Part shown: one piece after another, positions 21,771 to 36,346 of the stretch
Layout: every line of letters begins with the position of its first letter
Position numbering within the stretch: the stretch's first letter is position 1
Source of the DNA: Przewalskia tangutica
Taxonomy: Eukaryota > Streptophyta > Magnoliopsida > Solanales > Solanaceae
Assembly (NCBI GenBank): GCA_029844215.1
Contig: CM056738.1
Span: 67,237,593 to 67,301,592, forward strand
Length of the DNA stretch: 64,000 nt
Direction of reading: 5' to 3'
Translations under genes and position numbers: made by a program
The notes under the pieces: model-generated
Database searches by the model: none
Seen by the model: the letters and a program-made list of their open reading frames with translations, nothing else
What the model was told of the DNA's origin: nothing

Positions 21771-24103
21771 GGTGAGTGGTACAATACCAACATAACGGCT
21801 GATAGTTAAACAACATAAGCGCGATCGAGGGAAAACCCCAAACATCACAAGATACTAACACACGTAGCATCCTAACATATTACAAGGCTATCACAAACCA
21901 ACGCAATCAAGTTATTCACACAAGGTACTTTCTACTTTATGTTAAACAAGTTCGGGTCTTTATCCCCAAAGTACTTCATACATTAACTCTTTAAAGATCC
22001 GTTTCTTTCACAAAAGTCACACAATACCCGTAGTATAAAAATAGAGTGACTATCTTTTTAAGTAAACCAAAACATTTCTCTTTGTAAAATCAAGTAACAA
22101 CATTCTTTTCCAAACGTTCAAGTTTGCCTAATTAAAATACTCAAATTTCTCATTTTCGAAAGGTTTCGTAGTTCATAGTTTTAATCACTTAATGATATAA
22201 TTCTCTTTTAAAACCATTTGAGAAACATATGCCTTATATGTGAGTAGTTTATTCTTGTTTATAACAATCTTATAACAGCAACCATGATCTAGGAAATGTA
22301 ATATCATTTTGTCTCATCTTAGCTTCTATGCAGATGGAGGTTTCTACTGGTTTTAATAATACTTAAATAGTCAATACATTTCCCTTATTTAGTGCTGCTG
22401 TGGTCTGTTCGATACTTATTCTGATTTCCGAAATCAGTAAAACATTATTCCTCTTAAAAACCAAGTACTCATTACTCACGAATGAGGTTTCACACTTTTT
22501 AACAAAATTCAGATTAATTCAATTAAGTCCAGTCTCTTATCTTTTAAGATCAAGTCTCTTAACTTCTAAAATCAATAAACCATTCTTTTTATCTCTTTTA
22601 AGCCGTTATACCTAACTTCCCATAAAGCTAGTATAACTCTTAAGCTTTTAAAACCAAGTATTACTCTTCTGTTAAAATGATTCAGTATTCTTTTGAAATA
22701 CTTCAAGATTATTCAGGCTTTAAGTCAAAAGACATTGCCGTAATTATTATTCAGGCTTAAGTCAAAAGACATTGCCGTAATTATTATTCAGTTAACACAC
22801 GTACGTCTACCGTACTATATATATTTTAAAATATCATGCTCAAGAGTATAGGAAGAATCACATATCTCGCGACGATTATCGACTATTAGCAAAACGCTCC
22901 AAAGTACTGTAGTCCGGCTAGCCTTTTCCACCCTCCGAGTAGAATACGCTACTCACAGTACTTCAACCTATAACGGTTATACAAGTCTATCAAAGTCTAG
23001 ACTACTCGGTAGAATAAATCTAGATACAAGATTCTACGGAAAATTGGACAGCACTTCCTTACCCGCCAAACTTCACAAGTCTACTGTAAATACAGTCCTA
23101 TGTAAGTACAGTTCAATTCTCTTCTTATATACTTTCCTTGTATATACCTTATACTTAATTCTTATACTTCAATAGTATATACTCAATTACAAAAGGGAGA
23201 CAAGATATTTACCTCGATAAGCCCAAAATTATCCAAGTTTAAATGTCGATCCTGAGCGACGTTTAGCTCCTACTCCGGATGCTCCAACCCGCTCCAAACA
23301 ACCCTTAGAAGTTCTACGCAACTTCTTATTAATACTTCAATCAACTGTGAAGATTTTCCTTAGGGTTTCGGTTTGAGACAAAAAGGACAAAAGGTAGTAT
23401 TTCCGGGCTCTACGTATAGAGATAACTTTTGGAATACTACAAGGTATAAGGCTAAGGTATTTTGGTATAGTAACTATACTTGGAGAGTATTTTCTACCAA
23501 GAGAGGGGGGTGTTCTACGAGAACCACTAGGCAAGGGGGGGGGGTACCCCTCGGCCTAGCACTACTAGTAGGGGGGGGGTGTCTCGGCCACACCACAACG
23601 AGGGGGAGGTGACAACTCGGCGAGGGGCCTCACGTGCCGGGGAGGGGTTTTCAAGACTTAAGGAAGTGAGGAGTGGATGAAGAAAGCTTCACAAAGGGGG
23701 GGGGGGGGTATTTATAGGGAGTTCAATGACCAAGATCAAGCCATGTGGGGGGCAAGTGGAGGGCCAAGATTTGCCCAAGTGCCCCCTACCCCTACTCCAC
23801 CAAACAAGGCACAAAACAAGCCACAATTTCATGCCCATCGTCCAAGGGGGGACGCCCACTTTTACCGTCCACTTGAGGGTGACAAGTGTCACCCTCTCGT
23901 TGGTCCAAAATATTACGTCTCTCGGAAAAATCCGCAAAAATTAAAAAAGATATAGCCGGAATTTTCCCTTCGCAAGTTTTGTAAAACGTTTCGTCGAAAA
24001 ACGATTCTAATCGGGTGTTGTGCACAAAATATTTTCGTCCAAGCCTACTTAAAGTTCAAACTTTTCTACGTACGTACATACTCTGGAAATACGGGGTATA
24101 ACA
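21771..24103 (-). repeat. X 3' LTR, right part
   Basis: It starts mid-LTR with GGTGAGTGGTACAATACC, which matches S and Y at about 31065 and 34090. It ends ACGGGGTATAACA and is followed by the inverted purine tract. A run of about 13 G at 23696-23708 abuts the inverted TATA box at 23709-23716. Confidence 0.88.
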
Positions 24104-24116
24104 TTCTCCCCTCCTT

Positions 24117-25689
24117 AGAAACATTCGTCCCGAATGTTCCTTCTAAGTCTCAAAACAAACATGCGCCAGTATAGTCTTCACTGCTATATTTACGAAAACA
24201 ATCACGCCACGCCTGGCCATCAAATAACACATGCGCAAATACTTAATCCAAGTCCACGAGGAATCATCTCTAGTATAACAAAAGCTCATACCCGAGGTCT
24301 AAAATATACTTCCTTCGCACCTTCTCCTTACAAAAGAAATGATCACATATATGCTCGCAATACATGCTCGCTTTTTCCCTTACGCGTCGTACCCTTCTCG
24401 CACACTCGAACTCTTTCTCATGACTTACCACATTTCCTCTACTGCTTCAGTTTCCAAAATCTCGGGTTTACTATCTCCAACTTGGTCATCATTAACTGGG
24501 AACACTCTGGATGGGTCTCCGATACTTTCCCGAACATAACAACACGAAATACTGGACGTACTGCCTCCTAAGTCGGACGGCAATGCTAACTATAGGCAAC
24601 CTGGACTATTCTTCACATGATCTGAAAAGGCCCAAAGTAACTCGGGCTAAGTTTCCTCTGTTTTCCAAAACTCGTCACCCCCTAACCACATTCTGCTGAA
24701 ACAGGTATGAACCAACAATCTGAACCTTGCCAACATCGAACCAATCGACCGACAACTTACACTTTCGCCCCTAAGGCTTCATAAGGCGATATCCGAAAAC
24801 TGAAATGGTAGCTATAAAACACTCCCTCAACAGGAGACAACAATCCTCCCAAGTACCCCTGAAATCCAAACACTGGCCCGAGGGCGAATGCGATTCTGAG
24901 ACTCACCTGAGTTCCTAACCCTGCCTGGTAAAACCTCCAGAAAAAACAGTACCGCACTGGCTCCACTGTCATAAGGTGAAGGTAGGCACCCCGTGCAGCT
25001 TACAACCTTTCTGAAATACCATCACTGCCAAGCAACGGTCCTGACTGAAAGACACGATGGTCAATTCTATCGCCCGGCCATCGGTTTAACGCATCCACGA
25101 ACTCGTACGTTGGTTAACTAATCTTGGGCCTAACACTCTCGTGACCCTACCACCTGGAGGGACCACCACAAACTGACCCCACCATAAAACAGGTCGCGAG
25201 TTGACCCGCGGCATGGCCTCAACCCGACTCACTCTCGCGTAAAACACTTGCTCCCCGATCCGGAACAATCTCACTAATCACGTTACGAAAACCTAGCGGT
25301 CTTCTTAGCTCAACTACCCTCTTTCATTCCACACTACTCAGGGACTTATCCCATGAACATAGCTCACGTGCACCATGCACTCCGACAAGGGTTAAACGTA
25401 AAAATATAAATCTTTTACTCGAGATGGCCTTGCTTCTAAGGTCTCTACGTATAAAGCTCTAAGGCTCACACTTTTTCTTATCCCCCAAACTTTCCCGGTT
25501 AACTAACCATGATTTCTAATCACAATATACTTATGTTATCTGAACATAATACTTAAGATATACTCATCTCATCATACGTACTAATCTCTAGAGGGTTAAG
25601 GATATACCTGTATCTACTGCTTCACTCCCCTTAGTCGTTCTAATCAAACCTACCCGTAGGCGATAGTAGGGAAGATGACGAACTACCCA
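24117..25689 (-). other. X internal non-coding region
   Basis: It is collinear with 12576-14184. I see no protease, RT or integrase motif, and short open frames are not shared by all copies. Confidence 0.6.
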
Positions 25690-26395
25690 CCGATCTGAAG
25701 GCCGAGTCCTCCTACTAGGACATCCTTTCGACACATGCCTCGACGGCGCGCCAGAAACAAGTACCAACTAAAAGACGACATTCCCCGGGATGACGTCACA
25801 CTAATGAATACCGAGGAAAATCGAATCCGGCCGGAACCTACGTAGCCGTGAACCGGAGGCTCGAGCTCGACCAACTCTGCATACCCCGAACGCCCCGAAC
25901 CTTCCGAGGACCACTGCGACCGTGGATGTGCATAATCAATCTCTTGGTGAGGCGATTCGCCTCGAAAGTTACCAAAGGACTCGCTTGCTCGCCTCTTCAT
26001 TGTCCTTGGTTAACCCGTTGATTTCTACGCTTGGCTGCCGCGCATAAGCCCGCACGCAGCCATGCCAAGCCTAATCAAGAATTACTCTTGCACAACCTCT
26101 CTTAGATAGTCGCCAAGACTCGCAGACATCGGTATACTCCGGTAGCCAAATCCATATCTAGTAACAGTGGTCGCCTTTGCAATCTATATTCTCTGCTCGG
26201 CCGTGGATCGAAGGTTCATATATCAAGGTCGCAGCACACCGCCGCTGCTAAACTCACTGGGTGGTGGCGTCGCAGAACTCCCCAAATGAAGCACCACCTC
26301 AGTGATGATTGGGCCCGTGCCCACGTAACCCTCAGACTTTACTCGCAGCCTCCTTGCCGCTCGCCTTCTAGGCGGGTTTGCCTTACGCGAGGCAT
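25690..26395 (-). pseudogene. gag remnant of X
   Basis: The minus-strand ATG at 26393-26395 corresponds to the start in E2 and Z. The middle part reads RASESFGNFRGESPHQEIDYAHP (frame of 25683-26000), followed by a SGYAELVELEPP stretch. A trace of the CD..RHPGEC knuckle lies near 25770-25800. Several stops and shifts break it. It is a short-type gag like the other minus-strand copies. Confidence 0.62.
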
Positions 26396-26582
26396 AGCGG
26401 TAAGGGAAATAAATACGTTAGAGGGGTCCAACTCATATCTGACTCTAAAGCACGATTTTAGAGTGAGAAGAATGGAAACCAATCCTAAATATCCTATAGC
26501 CTCACGATTATTGGTGTGCACAACACACCGATAATCAAGACTCTACTAGATATGGTCTGTAGACACTTTTCGAGGATTAACT

Positions 26583-26594
26583 GCTCTGATACCA
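26583..26594 (-). other. Primer-binding site of X (intact)
   Basis: GCTCTGATACCA on the plus strand is the exact complement of TGGTATCAGAGC, the usual site for plant initiator tRNA-Met. It lies four bases before the LTR at 26599 and serves as reference for the altered sites in the other copies. Confidence 0.9.
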
Positions 26595-26598
26595 CTTT

Positions 26599-27133
26599 TG
26601 TCACGACCCGAACCCGGGCCCGTGACTGGTGCCTTTCCCCGGGCACCCAAGTAGACATACATCAGAGTAATCAACGGAACATAAAACAAGACATGGAATA
26701 ACAAGAAGTGTAAAACAATAATCTGAGAAAGTTGCCTTAAGATATATAAATATCAACTAGAACGATATATCCTTTTTGTACAGATTCGCCACAACAAGCA
26801 TCTGCACTTAAGAGTGACATGACAACAATGGCGGACGGGGCCCCGCCATACCCCGAATGTAGCACCTACTACGACAGGGACTATACCATCGATAAGCCTC
26901 CGAGAAACGGAGCTTCCAAATGCCGAATCGTGACCACGAGGGCTAGGATCAACGATCGGTGTACCAACTCGCGCAGATGAACGCACCGGGCGAGGTCGAT
27001 AACAGTACCAAGTATGTGAAATCGAAAATATCAGAAATGAAATCATAGTAGTCTATATAAAGCAGAGACATGTATGATAACCCAACTACGATTCACAATA
27101 AATAGCCATGTCAAGTCGAGGACTCACGCCTCA
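26599..27133 (-). repeat. X 5' LTR, segment 1
   Basis: It begins TGTCACGACCCGAACCCGGG and runs to GACTCACGCCTCA, where solo LTR S was inserted. It resumes at 30494. Confidence 0.9.
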
Positions 27134-30100
27134 CACGACTCAACCTGCCCGTGATGGTGCCTTACCCTGGTCACGGTGATACAACATCAGAGTAATCAGC
27201 GGAACATAAAACACAATATGAAATAATGTAAAGGAAACACATGTTTATCTGAAGAAAAGTTGCCTTTCGGCGTATATATATAAAAACATAGATCCGAACA
27301 GTTACATCACATTACAACCCGCCTACAGCGATTTCATGCACTTACGAATGATATGACAACAACGACGGACAGTGGTTCGCCATACCCCGAATGTAAGCAC
27401 CTACAACAACAGGGGACTATACCAAGATAAGCCTCCGGAGAAACGGAGCTTTCCCAAACGCTGAACTGTGACCCTAAGAGCGAGGATCAACGACTGGTGT
27501 ACCTTTACCTGCGGCATGAACGCAGCTCCCCGAAGGAGGTCAGTACAACAGGTACCAAGTATGTGAAACTGAAAATAAATACTGTAAATGAAATCATAGT
27601 AGTCTATATAAAGCAGGAGACATGTATGATAACCAAACTACAGTTCACAATAAATAAGCAGTCATGTCAAGTCAGGGACTCACTCCCTCAAAGTCATCAC
27701 AATAGAACCGTACGGGGTAAGTACGAAGGCATAGCCGACTACTAAGACCCACAGTACCAAAGATGCCATAAAGCGTATCACGAGGTCTTTCTGCATCGCA
27801 CCACGATCGGCCGCCACTCGCCGCAGATCACCGCGGCGTCTATCCTCGAACTTACCGCAGCCCGCATAGGTCACACATGCACCGCATTAGGTATTCCTCG
27901 AATCATAGTCACATTGCATCGCCTGAGCTATACCGCGTGACGGGGGCTTAACCCCAGATCCGCTCGACTTCCGCACTCGCATAGTCCTCAAAGACCGTGA
28001 TACCCCTCAAAGACCGATAGGCATCCCCGTGATCGGGCTAAACACCGGAATGATCAATCCGAGCATACCGCTGCTCGCATAGTCTTAGAGACCGATACAG
28101 CCGTATAGACCCGCATCGGGTGGCAAGCCCTCGGTATAATAAGTCGAGGGTATGTGATACAATAACAAGATAACGCTTAACGTTTAACAACGTAAGCACA
28201 ACAAGAATGACCCCCTTTCATAACAATCACAAGACACTAACACACGTAGCATCCTAACATGTTTACTTATCAAATCAACAAGAAAGTATTACAAGGCTAT
28301 CACAAACCAACACGATCAAGTTATTCACACAAGGTACTTTATGCTAACAAGTTCGGGTATCTATCCCCGAAGTACTTCATACATTAACTCTTTAAAAGAT
28401 CTGTTTCTTTCACATAAGTCACACAATACCCGTAGTATAAAATAGAGTGACTATCTTTTTAAGTAAACCAAAACACTTCCCTTTGTAAAATCAAGTAACA
28501 ACATTATTTTCCAAACGTTCAAGTTTGCCTAATTTCAAATGTTCACGTTTCTTATTTTAGAAAGGTTTCGTAGTTCATAGTCTTATTCATTTAAGAATAT
28601 AATTCTCTTTTAAACAATCTGAGAAACATATGCCTTATATGTGAGTAGGTTATTCTTGTTCATAATCAATCTTATTAAGCAGCCATGATCTAGGAAATAT
28701 CATTTTGTCTCATCTTAGCTTCTATGCAGATGGAGTTTCTACTGGTTTTAATAATACTTAATTATTCAATACATTTTCCTTTATTAACGCCGCAATGGTT
28801 TGTCGATACACATTCGATTTCCAAATCAAGAAACATTATCCCTTTTAAAAACCAAGTACTCATTACTCACGAATGAGGTTTCACACAAAAATTCATATAA
28901 TTCATTTACGTTAAGTCTCTTATCTTACAAGATCAAGTCTCTTAACTTCTAAAATCAATAAATCATTCGTTTTATCTCTCTTAAGCCATTATACCTAACT
29001 TCCCATAAAGCTAGTATAACTCTTAAGCTTTTAAAACCAAGTATTACTCTTCTTTTAAAAATAGTTCTTAATTATCTTGAAATACTTCAAGATTTTTATT
29101 ATTCGGGCTTAAGTCAAAAGACATTGCCGTACAACTACGTTCAATTAGCACGCGTACGTCTATCGTACTATATATATATTCTTTTAAAATATCATGCTCA
29201 AGAGGATAGGAAGAATCACATACCTCGCGACGATTATCGACTATTAGCAAATCGCTCCACGGCTATAACCCGGCTAGCCTTGTCCACCTTCCAAGAGCAC
29301 ATGCTACTCACGTAACATTCAACCTATAAAGGTTATACAAGTCTATCAAAGTCTAGACCACTCGTAGATTAAATCTAGATACAAGATTCTACGGAAATTC
29401 GGCAGCCTTCCCTACCCACAACTACACAAGTCATCAGAATACACCCACGTAATTACAATTCATTCTTCTTTAAATTGGGCTTAAGTCCAAAGACATTGCC
29501 GCAAAACCATGTTCAGTTCTATATATAGTATACTTCATCTATATATTCCTACAACATGTAATTTCCAATTACAATAGGGGGACAAGATAATTACCTCGAT
29601 AAGCCTATAATTATCCAAGTAAAATGTCGATCCTTAGCAACGCTTAGCTCCTACTCCGGGTGCTCCAACCCACTCCAAACAACCCTTAGAAGCTCTACGC
29701 GACCTCTACTTAATACTCCAACCAACTATGGAGATTTTCCTTAGGGTTTCGGTTTGAGACAAAAAGGACATACGATAGTATTTTCGGGCTCTATGTATAG
29801 AGGTATCTTTGGAATACTACAAGGTATACGGCTAAGGTAATTTGGGTATAACAACAATACTTTTGAGAGTATTTCTACCAAGAGGGGGGTATATATATGA
29901 GACAACACCACAAAGGGGGGTGTATACCCCTCGGCCAACCCCACTCAGTGGGGTACTCTCGCCACGAGGGAGGGCTCTCGGCCAAGGGGCCTCACAAGGG
30001 GAGGACGAGAACACCACACAAAAGGGGGGAAGCTCTCAAGACTTAGGAAAGTTTAGGAATGGATGAAGAAGTCTTCAAAGGGGTATTTATAGGTCAAGCA

Positions 30101-30493
30101 AAGGCCAACCAATGGCCAAGATCATGCAGTGCAAGGCAAGTAGGGCCAAGATTCATCCGTGTGCACCTTATCCATCTACCACAAAATATCCTACCTACTA
30201 CTTGACAAAAATGTCAAGGAAATCGTCCATGTTGCCGCCCCAAAGCCCACCAATGAGAGGGTGCCAAGTGTCGCCCTCTTGTTGGTCCCAAATGTTTCGT
30301 CTCTCGGAAAAATCCGCAAAAATTAAAAATGACATAGCCGGAATTTTCCCTTCGCAAGTTATGTAAAACGTTTCGTCGAAAAACGACTCTAACCGGGTGT
30401 TGTGCACAAAAAATTATTCGGCCAAGCCTACTTAAAGCCCAACTTTTCTACGTACGTCCTTACGTACATACTCTGGAAATACGGCGTATAACA
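27134..30493 (-). mobile_element. S: solo LTR inserted in X
   Basis: One LTR of about 3360 bp with no internal region runs from a damaged start (CACGACTCAACC, leading TGT missing) to GGCGTATAACA. It is flanked by GCCTC(A) and CCCTC(A), a likely 5-base duplication with one C missing. The host LTR reads on (CTCACGCCCTCAAAGTC in other copies). TATA box at 30084-30091. Solo LTRs arise when the two LTRs of one element recombine. Confidence 0.85.
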
Positions 30494-32996
30494 CCCTCAA
30501 AGTCATCACTCAAATATAACAATGGGTCTCACGCCCACAACATCAATCATGCCCGTGGAATACCTTCCTCACTGCCGGCAGTCTATGATATAAAAGCACC
30601 AAGGAATACACATGAACACCAGGTTCCACCTGTGTCATCATAAAATAGTACGGGGTAAGTACGAAGGAATACCCGACTACTAAAACCCACAGTACAAACA
30701 AGGTCATAAACTGTATCATGAGATCTGTCTAGACCGTCACATGATCAAAGCTGGCCACTCGCCCGCAGTATCTAATGTGCGCGTCTAGCCTTGGAACTTC
30801 CCGCAGCTCCGCATAGGCCACTCCAATAGCCCGCATGAGGTATTCCCCGCATCGAGGGTAGCTACTCCCCGGCATCCGCCTGGACTCGCAGTCCGCATGG
30901 CCACATAGACCGCATGACCATATAGGCCGCACACTAACCTGGAACTCTCGTAGCTCCGCATAGGTCCCCGGGACCCGCATGAGGTATCCTCGAATCATAG
31001 TCACACAGACTGCCTGAGTATTACCCCGCATCGGAGGGCAGCTTAACCTCCGGGATCATGTCAAGGTGAGTGGTACAATACCAACATAACGGCTGATAGT
31101 TAAACAACATAAGCGCGATCGAGGGAAAACCCCAAACATCACAAGATACTAACACACGTAGCATCCTAACATGTTTACTTATCAAACCAACAAGAAAGTA
31201 TTACAAGGCTATCACAAACCAACGCAATCAAGTTATTCACACAAGGTACTTTCTACTTTATGTTAAACAAGTTCGGGTCTTTATCCCCAAAGTACTTCAT
31301 ACATTAACTCTTTAAAGATCCGTTTCTTTCACAAAAGTCACACAATACCCGTAGTATAAAAATAGAGTGACTATCTTTTTAAGTAAACCAAAACACTTCT
31401 CTTTGTAAAATCAAGTAACAACATTCTTTTCCAAACGTTCAAGTTTGCCTAATTAAAATACTCAAATTTCTCATTTTCAAAAGGTTTCGTAGTTCATAGT
31501 TTTAATCAGTTAATGATATAATTCTCTTTTAAAACCATTTGAGAAACATATGCCTTATATGTGAGTAGTTTATTCTTGTTTATAACAATCTTATAACAGC
31601 AACCATGATCTAGGAAATGTAATATCATTTTGTCTCATCTTAGCTTCTATGCAGATGGAGGTTTCTACTGGTTTTAATAATACTTAAATAGTCAATACAT
31701 TTCCCTTATTTAGCGCCGTGGTCCTGCTCGATACTTATTCGATTTCCAAATCAAGAAACATTATTCCTCTTAAAAACCAAGTACTCATTACTCACGAATG
31801 AGGTTTCACACTTTTTAACAAAATTCAGATTAATTCAATTAAGCCCAGTCTCTTATCTTTTAAGATCAAGTCTCTTAACTTCTAAAATCAATAAACCATT
31901 CTTTTTATCTCTCTTAAGCCGTTATACCTAACTTCCCATAAAGCTAGTATAACTCTTAAGCTTTTAAAACCAAGTATTACTCTTACATTAAAATGATTCA
32001 AGATTCTTTTGAAATACTTCAAGATTATTCAGCTTAAGTCAAAAGACATTGCCGTAATTATTATTCAGCTTAAGTCAAAAGACATTGTCGTAATTATTAT
32101 TCGATTAACACACGCACGCTCACCGCATTTATATATATTTTAAAATATCATGCTCATGAGTATAGGAAGAATCACATACCTCGCGACGATTATCGACTAT
32201 TAGCAAAACGCTCCAAAGCATCAGAGTCCGGCTAGCCTTTTCCACCCTCCGAGTAGAATACGCTACTCGCAGTACTTCAACCTATAACGGTTATACAAGT
32301 CTATCAAATTCTAGACTACTCGGTAGAATAAATCTAGATACAAGATTCTACGGAAAATTCGACAGCACTTCCTTACCCGCCAAACTTCACAAGTCTATCA
32401 GAATACAAATTCTATGTAAGTACAGTTCAATTCTCTTCTTATATACTTTCCTTGTATATACCTTATACTTAATTCTTATACTTCAATAGTATATACTCAA
32501 TTAATAAAGGGAGACAAGATATTTACCTCGATAAGCCCAAAATTATCCAAGTTTAAATGTCGATCCTGAGCGACGTTTAGCTCCTACTCCGGGTGCTCCA
32601 ACCCGCTCCAAACAACCCTTAGAAGTTCTACGCAACTTCTTCTTAATACTTCAACCAACTGTGAAGATTTTCCTTAGGGTTTCGGTTTGAGACAAAAAGG
32701 ACAAAAGGTAGTATTTCCGGGCTGTACGTATAGATGTAACTTTTGGAATACTACAAGGTATAAGGCTAAGGTATTTTGGTATAGTAACTATACTTGGAGA
32801 GTATTTTCTACCAAGAGAGGGGGGTGTTCTACGAGAACCACTAGGCAAGTGGGGTACCTCTACTAGCACTACTAGGAGGGTGTGTGTCTCGCCACACCAC
32901 AAGGAGTGAGGTGACAACTCTCGCCGAGGGGCCTCATGAAAAGGGAGGGTTTTCAAGACTTAAGCGAGGAGTGGATGAAGAAAGCTTCACAAGGGG
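30494..32996 (-). repeat. X 5' LTR, segment 2
   Basis: It resumes at CCCTCAAAGTCATCACTC and ends in CACAAGGGG, where Y entered the G run beside the TATA box. It is very similar to 21771-23700 of the X left LTR, as expected for one element. Confidence 0.9.
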
Positions 32997-35900
32997 TGTC
33001 ACGACCAACCCGGCCGTGGATCTGCCTTACCGGGCACCCAAGTAGACATACATCGAGTAATCACGGAACATAAAGACAATACATGGAACGGTGTAATAAG
33101 ACGGTGAAATAAGAAGACAAAGCTAACCAAAACGGTTACCTTCAGATATATGTAAATAACAACTTTTTCAACATGAACAGTTTAATCCTTTTTACAAACC
33201 CCGCCCACAACAGTACTACAGACCTCTAAGAATGATATGACAACAATGGCGGACAGGGCCCCGCCAAACCCCTGAATGTAAACACTTACTACGACAGGGG
33301 ACTATACCACTGATAAGCCTCCGGAGAAACGGAGCTTCCCAAACGCCAAATCGCGTGACCGAGAGCTAGGATCAACGATCGCGTGTACCTCAACTCGCGC
33401 AGATTTAACGCACTCAAGGAGGTCGCATAACAAATGAGTATGTGAAACTAAAAATATCAGAAATGAAATCATAATAGTCTATAAAGCAGAGACATGATAA
33501 CCAAACAATTCACACTAAATAAGCCATGTCAAGTCGTGACTCACGCCTCAAAGTCATCACTAAATATAACTATGGGTCTCAAGCCCATAACATCAATCAT
33601 GCCCGTGGAATACCTTCCTCACCGCGATCCATGATAGAAAAGCACCAAGGAATACACATGAACACGGTGTCCCACTGTGTCCAAATAAAGCAAGACAGTG
33701 GTAAGTACGAAGGCATAGCCGACTACTAACACCTACAAGACTAACAAGGTCATAAATCAGATCATGATATCTGTCTGCATCATTACATGATCAAAGCTGT
33801 CACTCGCGTGAGATCAAATGCGCGTCTAGCCTCGAACTTCCCGACTCCGCATAGCCAACCTCATAGGCCCGCATGAGGTATAACCCCGCATCGAGGGTAG
33901 CTACTCCCAGCATCGCCCCGACTCGCGATCCGCGTGGCCACATAGACCGCATGACCATAAAGGCCGCACACTAACACGAACTCCGTAGTTCGCATGGATC
34001 CCCTGGACCCGCATGGTATTCTCGAATCACGGTCCTGCATCGCCGAGTCTACCCCGCATCGGAGGCGCCAACCTCGGAAATAAGTCAAGGTGAGTGGTAC
34101 AATACCAACATAACGGTGATAGTCAAACAACTTTAAGCACGATGAGGAAAACCCTTTACACTAACATCACAAGATACTAACACACGTAGCATCCTAGTAT
34201 GTTTACTTATCAATCAACAAGAAAGTATTACAAGGCTATCACAAACCAACACAATCAAGTTATACACACAAGGTACTTTCTACTATATGTCAACAAGTTC
34301 GGGTTTTTATCCCCAAAGTACTTCATACATTAACTCTTTAAAAGATACGTTACTTTCACAAAAGTCACACAATACCCGTAGTTATAGGAAAATAGAGTGA
34401 TTATCCTTTTAAGTAAACCAAAACACTTACCTTTGTAAAATCAAGTAACGACATTATTTTCCAAACGTCCAAGTTTGCCTAATTTCAAATGTTCACGTTT
34501 CTTATTTTAGAAGGGTTTCGTAGTTCATAGTTTTATTCATTTAAGAATATAATTCTCTTTTAAACAATTTGAGAAACATATGCCTTATATGTGAGTAGGA
34601 TATTCTTGTTTATAACAATCTTATTACAGCAGCCATGATCTAGGAAATATCATTTTGTCTCATCTTAGCTTCTATGCAGATGGAAGTTTCTACTGGTTTT
34701 TATAATACTTAATCTGTCAAAACATTTCCTTTTATTAACGCTGCAGTGGTTTGTCGATACACATTCTGATTCAAATCAAGAAACATTCTTAAGCCGTTAT
34801 ACCTAACTTCACAGAAAGCTAGTATAACTCTTAAGTTTTCTAAAACCAAGTATTACTTCTTCTTTCAAAATGATTCAAAAATCTTTTGAAATACTTCAAG
34901 TTCTTTATTAACACATAACAAGCCGCTTATAGTTCAAATCGATTACCTTTTAAAACCACAAGTATCTTCTACCAACATAAAGTCGTTATAACCAACTTCC
35001 CATAAAGCCGTTATAACACTTTATGTTTTAAACCAATCAAATACATTTAGCACATGTACGTCTACCGTACTACATAGTTCACACATATCATGCTAGAAGA
35101 GATAGGAAGAGGTTCACATACCTCGCGACGAGTATCGACTAATAGCAAAACGCTCCAAGTGCCTCAAACCGCGGCTACTCCTTAAGCCAAGTAGATCGCG
35201 CCACGCATAGTACTTCCACCTATAAGGCCACAAGGCGCTTATTAACGTTAGGTCTCTTCGTAGAATATTCTACATAAAATTCGCAAAGACCTCCCCGCAA
35301 ACAGAAATCTCCTCCTTTATCGAGGCCGCCATCAAGCCAACCGTGGGGTTATACATCTAACCCTAACGTACAATTCTACTCCACTGATCGCTACACAAGT
35401 CTCTGTAATACAAATTTCTATGTAATTATAGATTCAAGATTTTTCTTCCGAAAAGGTTTCTTATTATTCAGCTTAAGTCGAAAGACATCACGATAACTAC
35501 GCTCGCACTATATATAGTATACTTCAACTATATAATCAACAACATGTAATTTCCAATTACAAGAGGGGCAAGATAATTACCTCGATAAGCCCATAATTAT
35601 CCTAGTTTAAATGTCGATCCCGAGCAAGGTTTAGCTCCTACTCAGTGGCGCCCGACCGCTCCAAACAACCCTTAGAAGTTCTAACCAACTTCTACTTATA
35701 ACTTCAACTACGGTGAAGATTTACTTAGGTTCGGTTTTGGACCGACGGAAGTATAATAGTATAACTGGCTTTTTAGAAGGTATAACCTTAGAATAATACA
35801 AGGTATATGGCTAAGGTAATTTGGGCATTATAACAATACTTTTGAGAGTATTTTTACCAAGAGGGGTGTTTATACGAGACAACTAGGCTAGGGGAGGGTA

Positions 35901-36346
35901 CCCACGGCCACACTACTGTGAGTGGGAGAGGGCTCTCGCCGAGGGAGGAGGACGAGAACAACTCTTTCAGGAGGAGGATTTCTAACACTTAGGAAATATT
36001 TGGAATGGATGAAGTCATCCTGGGGTATTTATAGTATAAGCCAAGGCCAACCAATGGCCAAGATCATGCCAAGTGCAAGGCAAGTGTAGGGCCAAGATCT
36101 TGCCAAGTGCCCCTTAACCAACTAACACACAAATATCCTACCAACTCCATGACAAAATAGGCACACTTCGCCACCCTTGACCGCCTGGTGTTCCAATGAG
36201 AGGGTGACAAGTGTCGCCCTCTTGTTGGTCCAAAATGTTTCGTCTCTCGGAAAAATCCGCAAAAATTAAAAATGACATAGCCGGAATTTTCCCTACGAAA
36301 GCTGTGGAAACGTTTCGTCGAAAAACGACTCTTATCGGGTGTTGTG
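32997..36346 (-). repeat. Y 3' LTR, lacking its last ~90 bp
   Basis: It begins TGTCACGACCAACCCGG. At GTTGTG (36341-36346) it jumps to AAAACAAACGTGCGCC, which in other copies lies about 45-50 bases inside the element. The terminal TACGGGGTATAACA and the purine tract are gone. TATA box at 36026-36033. Confidence 0.88.

Noticed and set aside
26583..26594. tRNA-Met gene
   Set aside because: Only the 12-base complement of the tRNA 3' end is present. No tRNA arms or internal promoter boxes surround it. It is a primer-binding site.
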